DNA of 64,000 nucleotides from Armillaria gallica (GCA_037576215.1 JBANDB010000004.1:3162001-3226000); one strand, 5' to 3'; counted from the stretch's first letter, positions 1-12,525 are shown. Numbers and translations are program-made. Notes: a model not told the origin generated them from the sequence alone.

Positions 1-1769
1 TTGGCTCAGTGGCGCCGTTCGAAGTTTCTTCCGGCGGGGAGATTCTGGTTCATGAACGAGTTTTCTTTTCTTTCCATTTGTTTCCGGAACGACTGAGATA
101 TATTTTGCGGCTCGAGTTGACTTTGTCATCCTTTCTGTCCGAGCAATAGGCTTAGCTCCTGCAAAATAGTGTCAGCGGTGAATGGAGAGAGTATTCTGAG
201 AGCTAACTTTTCCTAGGCGCCATGATCTAATCGAACACTGCGTTCACAATACGCCAGTGAAAGTGGAAGGCTGTGAAAGGGAGGAAAAGTCAATTTGAAT
301 TTCATTTTCCGAATGTGATGTGACATGTCACGTGTTGTGTCACTTACGCGTCCTGTCTTCCGGTATCTTCCGAGCCGAAGTTTTTGGTCTAATGTTTGGA
401 TTAAGTTTTCGAGCCCAAACCCAACTCGATTATGTCGACATCCATGCAGTTCCTAGTTCTTCTATCCGCTCGTCCAATCTTTCTTCTTATGTTCACATTG
501 AACTGGACTCTCCGACGTCCGAGTTTCCATTCCACTGCACCATGTGAGAGTAGCTTAGGCAAAACGCTTCTATTCAGCCGCAGCGGAACTCACACATATC
601 TATATTGGACAACTTTGTGAACCATCTTATCTCGTTGCTATCTTGTCTCTATTTTGATTTCAGACAATACTACACAGAAGTACCGATTCACTTTTTCTAA
701 GGTCGATTTTGAAGAAGGGCGAATCTAGTGCACCAGGAGCTGAGTCATACCGACCTTCGAGAAGAGGCACACTTCTGGGGCATGAGGTCATATATCCATG
801 TCTCGTAGCAGTAGCAACTACCGAGTGAGCTTGATTAATCGACGTTCTGGGATGAGGCGTTCACGGACTTTATCCCGAACGGGACGTATTTGGACTCAGT
901 TTCCTGGGCAACGGCAAGACTGTCATGATCCATAGAAGCCTTCCCTTCAGATCCAATCACCCTACTATCTTGGGTATCTCGGATAAGGGACTGTAGATTT
1001 TAGATATGGGTACATCCATGATCATTACTGAGATGGAAGGTCGAGTCCATGCATCTCGCCATGCTTTGTAGATCTGGTTCAAGATCAGCTCTGAGCGCCA
1101 CTGAAGGAAGTCTCCTGAATCAAAGCTACCTACTCGGATCGACCTATCGAATACTGGGAGACTTACCGAAAGACTTCAATCTTTATGCATGACTCAATTT
1201 GTGCCAGGTACAGTTATCAGTCAAGAATATACGCATGCATCATCAGAACGAAGTGTTCATTGTGATGACAATGCCACACCAGCTTCAGCTTCAGTTTTGA
1301 TCCCGTATACGGGAACAAACTTACGAACCCACGGCCACGCCTCATGCACCGCACCAGCTTCCGGTTCTGCTAAATCTTCGCTATGCATAGTCCTCGACAT
1401 GAACTACAACTTACCACCCGGTACATTCCTCAGATCGATGATGGAACTAACTCTGGTTCCGTGATCTATGATATGACGGGCAATTAGATCTCCGTAAGTG
1501 AACACGAAAGAGAGAATTTAGCCTGAGCAACGCGACAATAGACACACTTTCCTCCGCCGGACGTCGACAACGAAGTTGGAGAGTGAGATAGGCGTTATTA
1601 CGAAACGGGTCTATGTCGCCATCATCATACTTTAACGGTAGATACGGATAGAGCCACCCGACACTAGACAGATCTGAGCGCCAGAAAGGGCCTTCAAGGG
1701 GTACGTATAGAACATATGTGGTCATGTTTTTACCACCTTACGAACCGGCAACAACACGAATCAAAGCAT
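1..1769. other. No supported gene
   Basis: Only short open frames with frequent stops are seen on both strands. The plus strand is open from the left edge to about position 150 in one frame and could be the tail of a gene lying outside, but no motif supports this. I recognise no domain, RNA gene or repeat here. Confidence 0.5.
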
Positions 1770-2480
1770 ATGTTGCATCGGAATGAATTCGAAATATTGC
1801 GACAGCAACGCCTTATCTATAGCCTCAAGCTCGTACATTGGAACAAACAAGCGGGTCCATGGCCGCCAGTCTTCAAGTGCCAAATTCCAATTCTCCCAAT
1901 CCATCGTCATGCAGTACTCCGTGTAAGCTGGATACCAACCCGCACATTTCCCAATCGATTATAGCAGTCACATTTGTCCCTTCAACAATGATATTCCACG
2001 GTACCAGATCACCGTGGATAAAAATACATAACAAGACGAGAACATTCTTCAACTGCGTATTAAAGACGAAGCTATAATAAGGTGCGCTTCGTCCCGGAAT
2101 GAACCTGTATCCCCATCGTCGTGCATCCGGTAGTTATGAAGAGGTTCACCGAGCACCGAACAAATTCGAGGGCCCAGAGGTAGGGGAATTAAGCGGATTC
2201 CGCGTATGTATTGCCCACGGTGCCCCACGATGATCCGTTTGACTTCATGGGGGAGATGAGACCACATTTCAGTCAAGCATTGCCCAGGAGCACCGTTCAT
2301 GACAACACAATGGGTGTTGCCCTCCCAAAACTGCATCCAGACCTTAGGGACCGGGACCAAGTGCTTGTAGTTGCTATGAAGCGCATCGAAACAACTTCAG
2401 CTCGAGAGTCAGATTGCATTTTGACGTGCAGCCAGTGGTCCAAGAGTCCTGACAATGTTCCAATTAGCAGTACTCCCTAA
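1770..2480 (-). pseudogene. Broken phosphotransferase (APH-type kinase-fold) gene
   Basis: Read on the minus strand, pieces in different frames line up with fungal aminoglycoside-phosphotransferase-like proteins. An N-terminal piece lies near 2470-2350. A piece near 2350-2090 reads VWMQFWEGNTHCVV and later FRDEAHL. The catalytic block near 2020-1960 reads IHGDLVPWNIIVEG followed by TAIIDWE (the HGDL..N and D-W-E motifs). A tail near 1930-1785 contains YTEYCMTMDWENW. Single-base shifts separate the pieces: one before VPVPKVW, one after FRDEAHL and one just after IIDWE. In intact members this fold phosphorylates small molecules or proteins; the substrate here is unknown. The catalytic residues survive but the frame does not, so I call a pseudogene. 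Confidence 0.65.
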
Positions 2481-5088
2481 CAAGTGATGTTTGGCTATGT
2501 ACAGCGCCATAAGAACCAAATGCCACAGAGGTTTACTTGGATGTCCAATCCTGACAAGTGAAGTAGATGCGCTAGAAAGTAAAATTTCCGTCGCTGTAGA
2601 TATCGTTAAATCTGCTTTTTGGGGGGGAGGTACAAAATAATCGATGAAATGGATAAACATTCATTGGTTCGAACTTGAAATCACCCGGCACTTGCCGAGG
2701 GCCTCTTATTAACTTGCCGGCCCGAACATGCCGGACTGACTGTCTCTGCGCTAGCGGCTACATAGCGTCTAAGTCAAGTCTAAGTGTATCTAAGGAAGTG
2801 TGCTAAAGTAGACGTTTTCTTGAATAATGTTTCAGGGTATACTTCGATTTTAAAAATCCAAATATGTTACAACAATGGCGAGTGATTCCATCCGTGGAGT
2901 ACCATTTGACGTCAGGTGAAAAGAATGAGCGACTAAAAACGACGGATATTCTTCGTACCTCCGTTTTAAAGCTATCACGATGAGAATAGACCAAAGAAAA
3001 ACTGGACGGCCCATACCACTACTTGCTCGAATCAAAAACCCAGAGTGGGGTGCAGGTTTGTCAGCGTTGTGATTAGTTCTGCAGGATATTCCAAAATACC
3101 CATTCGATTCTTGTAGAAATTAACAGAAAGTGGACACCTCATTCGCTTTGAAGAGCATAAGAAGCAAAGAGGTAATGGTTGTCAGCCGAAGGCATCAGTC
3201 TTGCAGAATCTCTCTCCTTTCTTCCGACAGGTTGTAACGCTCTAGCCTAGTAAGCTACTGATTCCAGCTCGTGCATGGATAACCGGATTCTCTTCTAAAA
3301 GGAAAGACTCGAGGTCAGGGGAAAACTCGAAGGTAAGTATTGTCAGCAAGGACGGGATATAAATTCTCACGTTTGAGGAAAACAATAATCTTCCAGCTCC
3401 GGTCAGCTAAAAATATACTATCCATCTAACATTTATTTACAAAATGTGACCAAGAAGTCCGCGATAACGAGAGCTGCCTGCACCGGGTCGATGAAAAATA
3501 TAACGCAACGTCATTGAATTCCTCACGATTATGGCAGTCGGGTGCTAGTTTTGTGGTTCAGTGCCAAGGGCGATGAAGTCACTGAATACCGGAAGGAATC
3601 CGATATGCAGCTAACCATATTCTTCTGGTGAGAAATATAGCACGCGGAAATAAGCGAAGGATCGTAAATGAGGCGTAGGATACCACTGATCCCTTGCAAA
3701 GCACCGTCTCGCGAGAGCTTCAAACAGACGAGCCAGAACAGTCTGGAAGGCTATACTCGGGTACGTGCCAATACAATCTACAAGAGGAAAGGGATATAGC
3801 CCTGTATAGGACGTCGAGATATGGTCTAGAACAAATACCAAAGCTCACCAAAGATACATCGTCAGGAATCAGGATATGTAAAGATGAAAATCTGATGAAG
3901 GGCGTCAATGCAGCTAGCTACAACGAGTTAATAGCACCGTGAGATGATGATGATTGTGTTCCCTGAAATTTCGGTCTTTATGGTGGTCCTAGCGCTGGAC
4001 AGTGTGATCACCCAAAATAATGGGTATGGCGAACAAGACATGCACCAAAAAGTACCCCAGAGCGTGGATCTAGAAGGCTGGAGTACCGAGTAAGGGATTG
4101 TGCCAATTGGTGCTCCTTCCGAGACTGTCATAGGCCCACCTCGCCAATATACCAATAAGTATGCCAACGAGAAGGACCACTGTCTACGAAGTCTCAGTCA
4201 GCCCTGCATCTCTTGGACTAAAAAATGGGTATAGCGGTAACGCTCATCATCATTCTTTGGTAATGCCTTGGTGAGTAGTCAGTGAGGAGATTTGTTCGTG
4301 GGATGTATAGAGTAAAATTTCTCGCCCGTTGTGTACCAAGTCGCATGGAGAAACAACCCTTGAGGTCCTTTAAAGGTTTTCATATGGTTCGACAGGCAAA
4401 AACGTTTATCAAATCTTCGTATCCTAATAACAGGCTTCTGCCGTTCGAATTGTAGCGCACCTGGCAACCCGGATCACGCCCTGGAAGGGGTTGAATTGTT
4501 TCGTCACCCACAAGTCACTTCACTTCCTCCCCTGGCCGCTAAAAAGCTCTGCAAGGCCTGGAGTTCATCATCACATTCTGAAAGTTCTTGAAGGGATCCA
4601 CATATCATCGACCGAGAAACGGACTCGAGAACAGCTCGAGAACGGCTGAAAACAGGCTGGGGGCTGCACAGCCACAGTATGTGAAAGTTTTCTTCCGGTC
4701 ATTCCCGGGCCCGCTCTGACGTTTTGTAATAACCTTGACCACACCAGTGGGCTACAAAGGAAATCATTGGAGTATCGCTACTTTCTGAGTTGCGTTCTTC
4801 TATCTGTGTCTGTTTTGTCTCCGCTTCTGTCCTGAACCGAGCATTTTTCTTACTCCGGTGCCGGCAATGGCAGCCTCTACTGTGGATCTGATACTGTTCG
4901 ATAGAAGCACAGGACACATGTTAGTAACGCGAATTCCCATCTCAGCGTGTTCCTTTGCTTCTTCAGTACCACTTTTGTTACGTTCTGATGGACGAAACCT
5001 GGATTCAGATCTGAGGTATCTGGTGCCGTACGCCATATATATGTAGAGGCTCCGTGAAAATGTTACAGGCAACATCCGTGTCTCTGCG
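2481..5088. other. No supported gene
   Basis: Open frames up to about 108 codons occur on both strands (for example minus 3611-3841 and 4800-5126) but none shows a family motif or a convincing splice structure. A minus-strand stretch near 3930-4170 has two hydrophobic runs that might come from a membrane protein; I would not annotate it. Probably degenerate or intergenic sequence. Confidence 0.4.
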
Positions 5089-7283
5089 ATGGGACTTCTG
5101 TGGTTATCTGCAGCTTCCTTTGCCATCTACTACTTACTCTTACTTCTCGGACGTGCTCTGAGGCGTCACTTTCTCCTCAAAGAGACTTGTGTCAAGGACA
5201 TCGACGCCCTTGGTCTTCCACGTACAGCTGCACAGAAAATTCGAGGCACTGTCGTGATTTGCGGCGGCAGGTAATTATACACGGTATGATTACCTATGGT
5301 CGGCTGACCAATCAATATTTCAGCATTTCAGGTCTCCTGGCCGCCCGCGTTTGCCTCGATCACTTCGAAGAGGTTGTTCTCGTCGAAGCCGAATCATGGC
5401 TGGGCAGTGATGACGCCCAACGGAGAGATACTTGGAACCAGGAACATACACGTTCCCGAGTGATGCAATACAACTCTTTCCATGGTTTGTCCCTGCCGTT
5501 ATGTATTAACGGCTTTCTTGACGCTCTTCAAAAGCATATCCCGCCCTCGTTTATCAGATATACCGCAAACTGTTCCCCTACTTCGATGAAGAATGCAAGG
5601 CTTCCGACGTACGGTGCGTGCCTTTCTGCTCTGTGCCTAGGATGTACTAACCTGGTAACTTGTTGGCCGTTTAGCATCAACCCGGCTGACTTCCGTTTTT
5701 CAACCTATGGTGACTGGCAATATGTGCCATATGAAGAATATGGTGGAGCGCTTCCTTGTTCGACATTTGTTGGACGGACTGGGCTCGAAAATCTCCTGCG
5801 TCGGTTAGTTCTCGGTGGTCGTCACGAACATGTCCGCCAGATTATTGGCACCGTTACCGGAGTCTCTAGAAGCGAGTCGAGTAAACAGTACCTTGACAAG
5901 GTTATTGTCCGAACGGAGGGAGGGATGCAGACTCTAGACGCTGTGTTAGTTATGGGTGAGTCACGCTTGCCTTCACGGAAGGTAGCTCGACTGTATACTG
6001 CCTACCTAGACTGCACTGGACCAGTAAGTGCCGGCATGAAATGGATACGGCGCGAAGGCTTCGGCGTGCCAGAATCCGGCAAGTACCCAAGAGGAAAACT
6101 TCCTCTTGATCAACTGAATATCAAGTACGACCCGAATGTTTACTATTCAACGCTGCGTTTCCATGTGTCCCCCGAAGTTGGGGCAAAGTTTCCTGGGCTT
6201 ACAACATCATGGGATAGATGCAGCTCGATTTATGTTTGTCTCACCGAGGCCGGGGTGGACTCTCGCGCAATATATTGTCAGCGCATCGAAGGAGATATCG
6301 GTACGTTATCTTGTGCCGTGTTCTTCCGGCACATCTGACTCTGTGACTTTCCAAATAGTTCAATTGTGCACGGGAGCCTGGGGCTGTCCCGACCTTCCTC
6401 AGACACTCGACGAGTTCAAGGAATACACGAAAAGTTTGGTTGTAAGAAAGCCAATTCCGGAGTGGTTCCTGCAGATTTTGGACATCCTAGACGAGGTTAA
6501 AGACACTGCGACATGCAGCAAGACTCAATTCTGTGCGTTCCTGACTTATTCGCATGTTCGCAATCTAAACTTGATGCTATACAGTAACTGCAAATCATAT
6601 TCGATATGAGAAGGCTACAAACTTGCCAGCAAACTTTATTGCTGCTGGAGATAGTGTCATGAGAGTCAACCCCGTCTTTGGGTTCGTTTCTCGTCCCTCT
6701 TCTTTTTTTCTATCCTAATGTCTCCATCTTCAGACAAGGATGTATGAAGGCTTTCATTGGCGCCATCTGTCTTAATACGTTGTTGAAAAATAACGTACAA
6801 TCGATTCCGACCGATTTTTCTGAGCGGTTCTTCAAAATGCAGGCCGACAAAACGATTCCTTATTGGTATGAAAAATCTCCTTCACGAATTTGTGGATTTG
6901 ATTTAATTGCTCATATTGTAGGGATGCTGCCAAAAGCTTCGGTACGTGACTCCTCTTTGCTGTATTAAGCAGAAACGCGAACTCTATGACTACAGATTAT
7001 GGATATTCGACTACTGTGCCTATGGCCGGAGAGACACTCTCCGTAGGCTCCTTGATTCGCTGGTACACCAAACAGATCTTCATCCTGGCATTCACCGTAT
7101 GCTTTTTCTCGACTCCCAAGCAAGCGTACTTCTCATTGGTATCTTTAGGACAAGCAGGCTGGATTGGCAATATTCCAATATCGGCATTTCTTTGCACCTT
7201 CGATCGTCATGATGCATCCCAAACTCGTCGCGAAAGTGTTATGGCAGTACATAGCGAATGTTGCTGCACTGCGGATCTCTTGA
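5089..7283 (+). CDS. FAD-dependent oxidoreductase-like protein (550 aa, 11 exons)
   Basis: Exons, all joined in phase at GT-AG sites: 5089-5270, 5324-5484, 5535-5613, 5675-5955, 6010-6300, 6359-6532, 6585-6681, 6734-6865, 6922-6941 (20 bases), 6996-7096, 7149-7283. Total 551 codons with stop. A hydrophobic N-terminal helix (residues 4-21, followed by RALRR) suggests membrane anchoring. A Rossmann-type FAD site follows: VVICGGSISGLLAAR around residues 55-69 with E82 at the end of the second strand. Later landmarks are MDCTGP, IYVCLTEAGVDSRAIY and a second flavin-contact block FIAAGDSVMRVNPVFGQG. I recognise it as a basidiomycete FAD/NAD(P)-binding family with no assigned substrate. An open frame across exons 2-5 at 5100-6338 reads through introns and is not the protein. 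The start is the first ATG giving the membrane helix. No break is seen, so it is probably functional. Confidence 0.85.
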
Positions 7284-8529
7284 GTCCTGTTTGGCTTAAC
7301 CCCGCTCTGTTCTATCATTATCAGTAAAAACTTGGCATGTACTAGTATTAAATACCTGGGAACATCTTAACTTTGAATCACACCGGAAAATTGTTCGATC
7401 CGAGTCTATGGAACTGTCTGTTCTACTTATACATCTTTCAATGTTGGATTCGGGCCATCCTGTCAATAAAACAGTGTAAGCAAGATTGATGTCACGAAAA
7501 CAACTTCTTATTGGCTTCCTAAATTCAGTTCTGGCAACGAAGGAGCCTACTATACACCCGAGGGAGCGATGAACCATTATCGCGTGATTCTGAACTTAAA
7601 CACCGCCAATCAACCAATCCACCGGTCTGATTGTCACCCCGGGAGGCACTAGGAAAAACGATTTCGCAATCTGAGGTTGTGCTCACGTACACTGTTTTCA
7701 TGCCTCTGATAAGAGAGAAGATACATTTTTCGTCGCGTGACGAGGCATGAACGAGGCCGCTGACGCTGAGTTGAAAATTGTGCGCTAGAAACTGCCGGCT
7801 CCGCAATATCTGGTGAAACAAATTAAATTTCCAGGCTACTTTAGTATCTGGTGGCATATCGACCTGTTTACTTCCTTGCCTCCGAATAGGTACAGCTGAA
7901 TTGTCCTCCCGCCGCCAGTCGCGTCGCGGTTTAATGCTACCCACGTGATTTAGACTTCCCTTCAAAAAATTTGGGTCCTGGTAAAAATTTTACCTTTTCT
8001 CTCGCTGTTCATCAATGCATCACGTCCAGGTTTCTAGGGTGCTCCAAGCAGCGTTCTTTGATGGTTCTACTGCCCAATCAAACGCCATAAGTCTTCGCGT
8101 TCCAAGTTGCTGATATATTCAATCAACGCCGGTCCCGGTATTCTGTGCTCAAACGAAGGCTCTAATAGCGTACGTCTATGTCTTTGCAGAAGCACATGAC
8201 GCTCTTTCAAGCTTCTGAAGATGACATTGAACACGGTGATTACAGTGTATAGTCGGCAACTCCGTCCACGGCATCCTAGTCAGCGACTTATAAGCATTCA
8301 CTTGTTCGCTTGTCATATAAAGATACTAACCGGAAGTAAAAATACGGTAGCGGATCAAGCACTTGTTGCAAGGTCTTACGGGTATAATGCCCAGTGGCGG
8401 ATCAAGAGACCGCCCGATTACCTCGAACCTGTTAACTGAGCATCGCTTGCTGGATCCAAGGGGGTATTCGTGGTGTAGGCGGGATTTAAACAAGTTCGAG
8501 GGGGTGTACTTTGAACCGAATGCCTACGG
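7284..8529. other. Intergenic or degenerate sequence
   Basis: No open frame with a recognisable motif. The longest, minus 7525-7965 (146 codons), has no domain features and its composition is ordinary. Nothing else is seen. Confidence 0.4.
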
Positions 8530-9110
8530 ATATCCATGCACGTTCCGAAACCACAAGGAAAGGTACTCGGCCTTCATAAAGCGCTCCCGAATGTAGTTAT
8601 TAATGATCGTGTCCCCATTACGTCCTTCTTCGAGAGATACCCTCTCAAAGTCGACCATGACTGCCTGAATGTTGTCGGCAGCTAGCTGGAGGTCGAATGA
8701 TGATGTTCCGAATCCTTGGGGCTAAATCTTAGGGTCAAAATCCATGACCAAACGAAAGATGGTGGCGTATATGACATCGCGGTGCTTCGCACGAAGGCAG
8801 TCAGCAAGCCTGTTATCACCGTCTTTCTTGTTGCAAAGATATCTCATGTCTTCCCGGAGACAAACTCCAGTAATAGGACGTAGACGGTCCTGCCCCCTGA
8901 GCATGGAGAAGCATTGCATACCGGAGAATACAAGTTCCTTGGAAAACATACAGCATCTCGTACACTTTCACTTCAATTGGACCTGAGTAAGCAACGATGT
9001 GGGAAGGATCAAAGATCTCAACGGGGACATAGAAGTACAGGGGATCATAGAACTTGGCGACAACGGTCATGAGCGATTCAGAAGACGAAGTGGGGAGTCC
9101 AAACTTGAGT
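8530..9110 (-). pseudogene. Fungal protein-kinase-like relic
   Basis: On the minus strand, fragments in shifting frames resemble a basidiomycete-specific kinase-like family. VVAKFYDPLYF lies near 9065-9030, then a helix with VYEMLYVFQGT, then a hinge-like RTVYVLLLEFVSGKT in another frame. Next comes VIYATIFRLVMDFDPK leading into DLAPR and IIIRPP near 8760-8700, the place of the catalytic loop. A VMVDFE (DFG-like) motif lies near 8650. Joining the catalytic loop needs a one-base correction at about 8727, where the running frame meets TAG; at least two other frame changes are needed upstream and downstream. Intact members are predicted Ser/Thr kinases of unknown target. Identification rests on recalled family patterns. 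Confidence 0.5.
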
Positions 9111-9900
9111 AACCTGTTCCCGAATACCGCCGCACAATTTTTAGGATAGGGTGATTAGTAAGGATGATAGTGGTGGGAGACGAACGCGATGAGCGAGTAG
9201 AGCCAACACTCCTGCTGTCCTTGGACGCTGCAAAGTAAGCTTGTTGTGGTAAGGATCTGTCTCCCTGCAACAAGGGAGGGGGTGTAACGGCATACAGACT
9301 GAAAGAGCTGCCTGGAAGGTAAACGTCACTGGGGTCTCTTGCATAATCTGGCGGTGTCGAAGAAGTTATGAGGATCTGGCAAGAGTGACCCATGTTGTTA
9401 CTCCGGCCGTTTTGAGCTCCGCTACCAGCACCAGTTCTTGAACTGCGCTGGATATCTCCACTTATAGTCTCCCTTAGGCAGACCATGGAATCAAAGACTG
9501 TCGGATGGTCAGCGATGATGTCGGCAAGACAAAACATCTCCCCTTGCTTGCTAGACTCTTGTAAAGGGCAACCTTTGCCTATAAATGACTTGTCATTGGG
9601 AGATATGGAGCGACAACCGGAAAGCACGGATGATGGGACGTAGATAGGGAGGAAGAAGCGACAGACCCTAACTTTAGGCAGTATGTATGTCCACGGTGGA
9701 GATATCTGTGGCCCTGTCAGGTTGCACGAATCACAGGTTCCGGCGCACAGCCCAACATTCCAGGGTTCTATCCAGATGGCAGTGGAGATGGCGAATACTG
9801 GTAGAGGGAAGTCCAAATTGGCCTCGAGTTTGTTCCTTGGTCCAATGACAGCCGTTCTAGATGAACAACGGTCAGGATGGACCGCGTTTAGTTGGTTCAA
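9067..9900 (-). CDS. Open frame of 277 codons, unknown
   Basis: This frame is uninterrupted and does not overlap any better gene for most of its length. I see no domain, signal peptide or membrane helix, and it is rich in Ser, Pro and Arg. Its 3' end touches the kinase-like relic at 9065-8530, so it may be the 5' part of that old gene, or chance. A plus-strand frame at 9683-10048 overlaps it and is equally unsupported. Confidence 0.2.
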   Translation of the reverse strand: MNQLNAVHPDRCSSRTAVIGPRNKLEANLDFPLPVFAISTAIWIEPWNVGLCAGTCDSCNLTGPQISPPWTYILPKVRVCRFFLPIYVPSSVLSGCRSISPNDKSFIGKGCPLQESSKQGEMFCLADIIADHPTVFDSMVCLRETISGDIQRSSRTGAGSGAQNGRSNNMGHSCQILITSSTPPDYARDPSDVYLPGSSFSLYAVTPPPLLQGDRSLPQQAYFAASKDSRSVGSTRSSRSSPTTIILTNHPILKIVRRYSGTGYSSLDSPLRLLNRS

Positions 9901-10030
9901 TGTCGCAAAATGTGTCGTCTTTCAGTCAATATGCCGTTCCCTGCAGATGAATGGGAAACTGAAGCCGTCTTGCATAGCCCAAGGTAAGAAGTGGCCATTG
10001 TGGGAGACACAAGCGACAACCGGTGCATCA

Positions 10031-10039
10031 CATATATAT
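10031..10039 (+). promoter_or_regulatory. TATA-like box of the GPI-protein gene
   Basis: The sequence CATATATAT lies about 45-50 bases before the ATG at 10081, a usual distance for a TATA element in compact fungal promoters. Position and composition are the only evidence. Confidence 0.4.
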
Positions 10040-10080
10040 CAAGGCTAGCTCCCCCATCAGCTGGCCATCCGTCGACCATC

Positions 10081-10637
10081 ATGAAGTTCGCGCTCATATT
10101 ACTGGTCCCCGTAGCCTTAGTCGCAGCACAGACGTTCACCATCGAGCCCATCTCGACCAGCGATGGCGTGACGACGTCGACGTCGGTGTCAGGGCTTCCT
10201 ACTCCGTAAGCCGAATGAAGCACTCGCTAAGAAATGAGAACTCACCACCATGCAGCTCGACCACCTTGAACTCTCTCCCAACGACGACAGCTACGATACC
10301 GATATCTATATCCTCGACGGAGAGTGAGGACACCAGCTCCACGGAGGTCACCGTTTCATCGACGTCGACGACTTCCTCGTCGGGTAGCGTTACTTTATCC
10401 ACTTCCACCGAAACGACCACTAGCTTCTCGACCCCTGCCACGACCTTTTCACAGTTGTCAAGCAGCACCAGACCTAGTGCATCGACCACCAGCCGCTCTG
10501 CTGCAACTTCGAGTGCAGCTGTCTCCACCGGCGCATCTCCTTCAACCTCCAATACCTCCAATGCTGCCGTAGGAAATGATTACAACGGGTTATTGTCGGG
10601 GGTGTTGGGTGTTGCTCTTGCCGCGCTGGCAATCTGA
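10081..10637 (+). CDS. Ser/Thr-rich GPI-anchored cell-surface protein (168 aa)
   Basis: Two exons, 10081-10205 and 10256-10637, joined in phase. The protein opens with a signal peptide (MKFALILLVPVALVAAQ), so it enters the secretory pathway. The middle is a low-complexity Ser/Thr stretch that should be heavily O-mannosylated. The C-terminus has a small-residue omega region (AAVGNDYNG) and a final hydrophobic tail (LLSGVLGVALAALAI), the layout of a GPI-anchor signal. Such proteins sit on the plasma membrane or in the cell wall. No enzymatic domain is seen. The antisense open frame over the second exon is a shadow caused by the biased codons. Confidence 0.8.
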
Positions 10638-10841
10638 TACAGCAATTGACCCATGTTGGAATTGAAATACAGGACTTGTATTCGTAGTATGATTAGGAAT
10701 TGAAGAGCAGAAGAATGGAATGTTGAGGTGCATGAGGTGGTGGTATTTGTCAGAGTTACACAAAACGTATTTCACTCTGCACCGCCATGTATCCACGACG
10801 TCCAGTATCGCTCTCGTCGCCACGGCCCTCTATTGACGACA

Positions 10842-12525
10842 ATGATGCCTTTCTTTGCAATATTTCTCATCCTAGCATGGTTCGTCCTTGTCGATGGACG
10901 ACTTTCGTATGATGAGGGCCCAATCATCGGTATCAGTGGGTCCGTCGTCGTGCGCTCGTCTTTCTCGCTGACCAGAATTATCAGAATTTGGTTATCCGCG
11001 CGTTCAGATGGCTGCAATTGTATCCGTCTGCTTACCCGTGTCCGCCAAGTTATTCTCGTGCGGCGTACGTCGCTATTTCCTGGTTGCTCGACGTTGGCCG
11101 CTGAAGCATCGTTCTAGCATTCAAGGACAGGGTTTGAGTAGCTTGGAAGCACTCGCTGAGGTGCACTCCAGTCTGTGCTTTGCCGAAAAATGAGATTCTG
11201 TAGGTTTCTCTGTCCTCATGTCGGTGTATATGCACTAATAACAATATCGCCCGCCCCAGAATCAGACACGAGCCATGCAATGCGCCAAATGTGCATATCG
11301 AGGATCTCATGGTGCTACTGGAACCAGCTAGCACTATCAGGAAGTATTAGGAAGACCAGGAAATCTATAACAGCGGGTATATGATGTTGTTCCACTCTTC
11401 TCATTCAGACTGAACTCGTTCCTCCAGATCCATACAATACACCGCTTCTGGTGGGATCCCCTTAGTGCGTCTGTCTTCGGTCTCTCTTTCACTTCACTGA
11501 CGTGAAGTTCTGAAGACACTCGAATACCTCTTGGGTCTGCTCTTCGAAAAGTTGAGGCTTACTGTTGAATCGGTTTATGGACAAAACCTCGGCGGAACAG
11601 TCGTTTCCATTCCTTCCTTCTGTAGGCACATTATTTTCCTTTTATCATTCTTCAGCTGATTGGCACACACTAGACGTTACCGACTTTCAACGTCGCGCAT
11701 TACATTCCCTCTTGGCTTCGAACCTGGAGGTCCGTCAGATAATCCCCGCTGGTACAGCAGCCACATTGGCACATGGATATCCTTCCCAGGGTCACAGATT
11801 TATCGACTACTATCTCCTCATATGTACGAAAGAACGATGCGGGATTCAATTCTATGACGATGGATATGATGAGATGCTCGCGATCGCTGAAGGTCTTCAG
11901 GGAGAGGGAATTATCGAAGAACTATTAAAGGGAGCAGGAATACTCGCGAGAGACATCCTTCATGTAGGCACCTGTCTTTTTCTCAAGGGTAAGCGTTGCT
12001 GATTTTTATCCAGGTTATCATAATTGATGAGCCTCCTCTAGTGCTTCGGCGGTAGGTCGAGGTTAGCTTCCCGGGGAAGATATTACCTCCAGATCCGTAC
12101 GCAATTGTGCGTGGAGCGGCTCTGAAAGCCAGACGGCTCAGCGAGCTTGAGGTGACATGCGCCATGAGCATTATTCCGTTCGGACTGGGCGTGCAGCTTT
12201 CTGATGGGATCTTTGGGCTGGTTATCGTGAGGAACACAACCCTTCCGAAGCAAGCGTCGAGGAGGTACGCATTTATCACCCTGACTTCATAGACTTTGTT
12301 AATATCTCATTTAGGTTCAGTTTTATGGAAAGACCGATTCGATTCTTCACCGGAAGCGGTGTGCCTTGGGAGCTAGAGTACACCAATAGTTCTGCATCTC
12401 AATTACTCGGTGCGATGGATCTTTCCCGTCGTCGAAGGAACTGCAGCGCCATTTGATGTAATCATATCGGTTGCTATCGATGAGGACGGATTGGTGAATC
12501 TCACTGCCGTCGAGGGTGGCATGTA
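10842..12525 (+). pseudogene. Hsp70-like chaperone gene, degenerate
   Basis: The start resembles an ER Hsp70: a signal peptide (MMPFFAIFLILAWFVLVDG) then YDEGPIIGI, matching the first strand of the ATPase domain. Further blocks fit Hsp70 in order. LRLTVESVYGQNLGGTVVSI lies near 11550-11620. A clean intron follows (11622-11657), then DFQRRALHSLL and IIPAGTAATLAHGY. Next are DPYAIVRGAALKA near 12090-12130 and SIIPFGLGVQLSDG with IVRNTTLPKQ. A beta-domain remnant ends in DEDGLVNLTAVEGG near 12480-12520. Several introns keep good sites (for example 12264-12314). An in-frame TAG at 12053-12055 and a frame change near 12420, together with weak conservation of the first ATP-binding loop, argue for a decayed gene rather than a working chaperone. 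A lineage-specific divergent Hsp70 is the alternative. Confidence 0.55.

Noticed and set aside
5100..6338. 412-codon open frame as the protein of this locus
   Set aside because: It reads through introns 1-4 and starts one frame off; spliced exons give a coherent FAD protein in another frame at the start.
6136..6609. 157-codon frame as an alternative exon of the FAD gene
   Set aside because: The family-like sequence IYVCLTEAGVDSRA lies in the other frame and joins the next exon in phase.
10199..10561. Antisense 120-codon acidic/Val-rich frame
   Set aside because: Shadow of the Ser/Thr repeat codons of the GPI protein.
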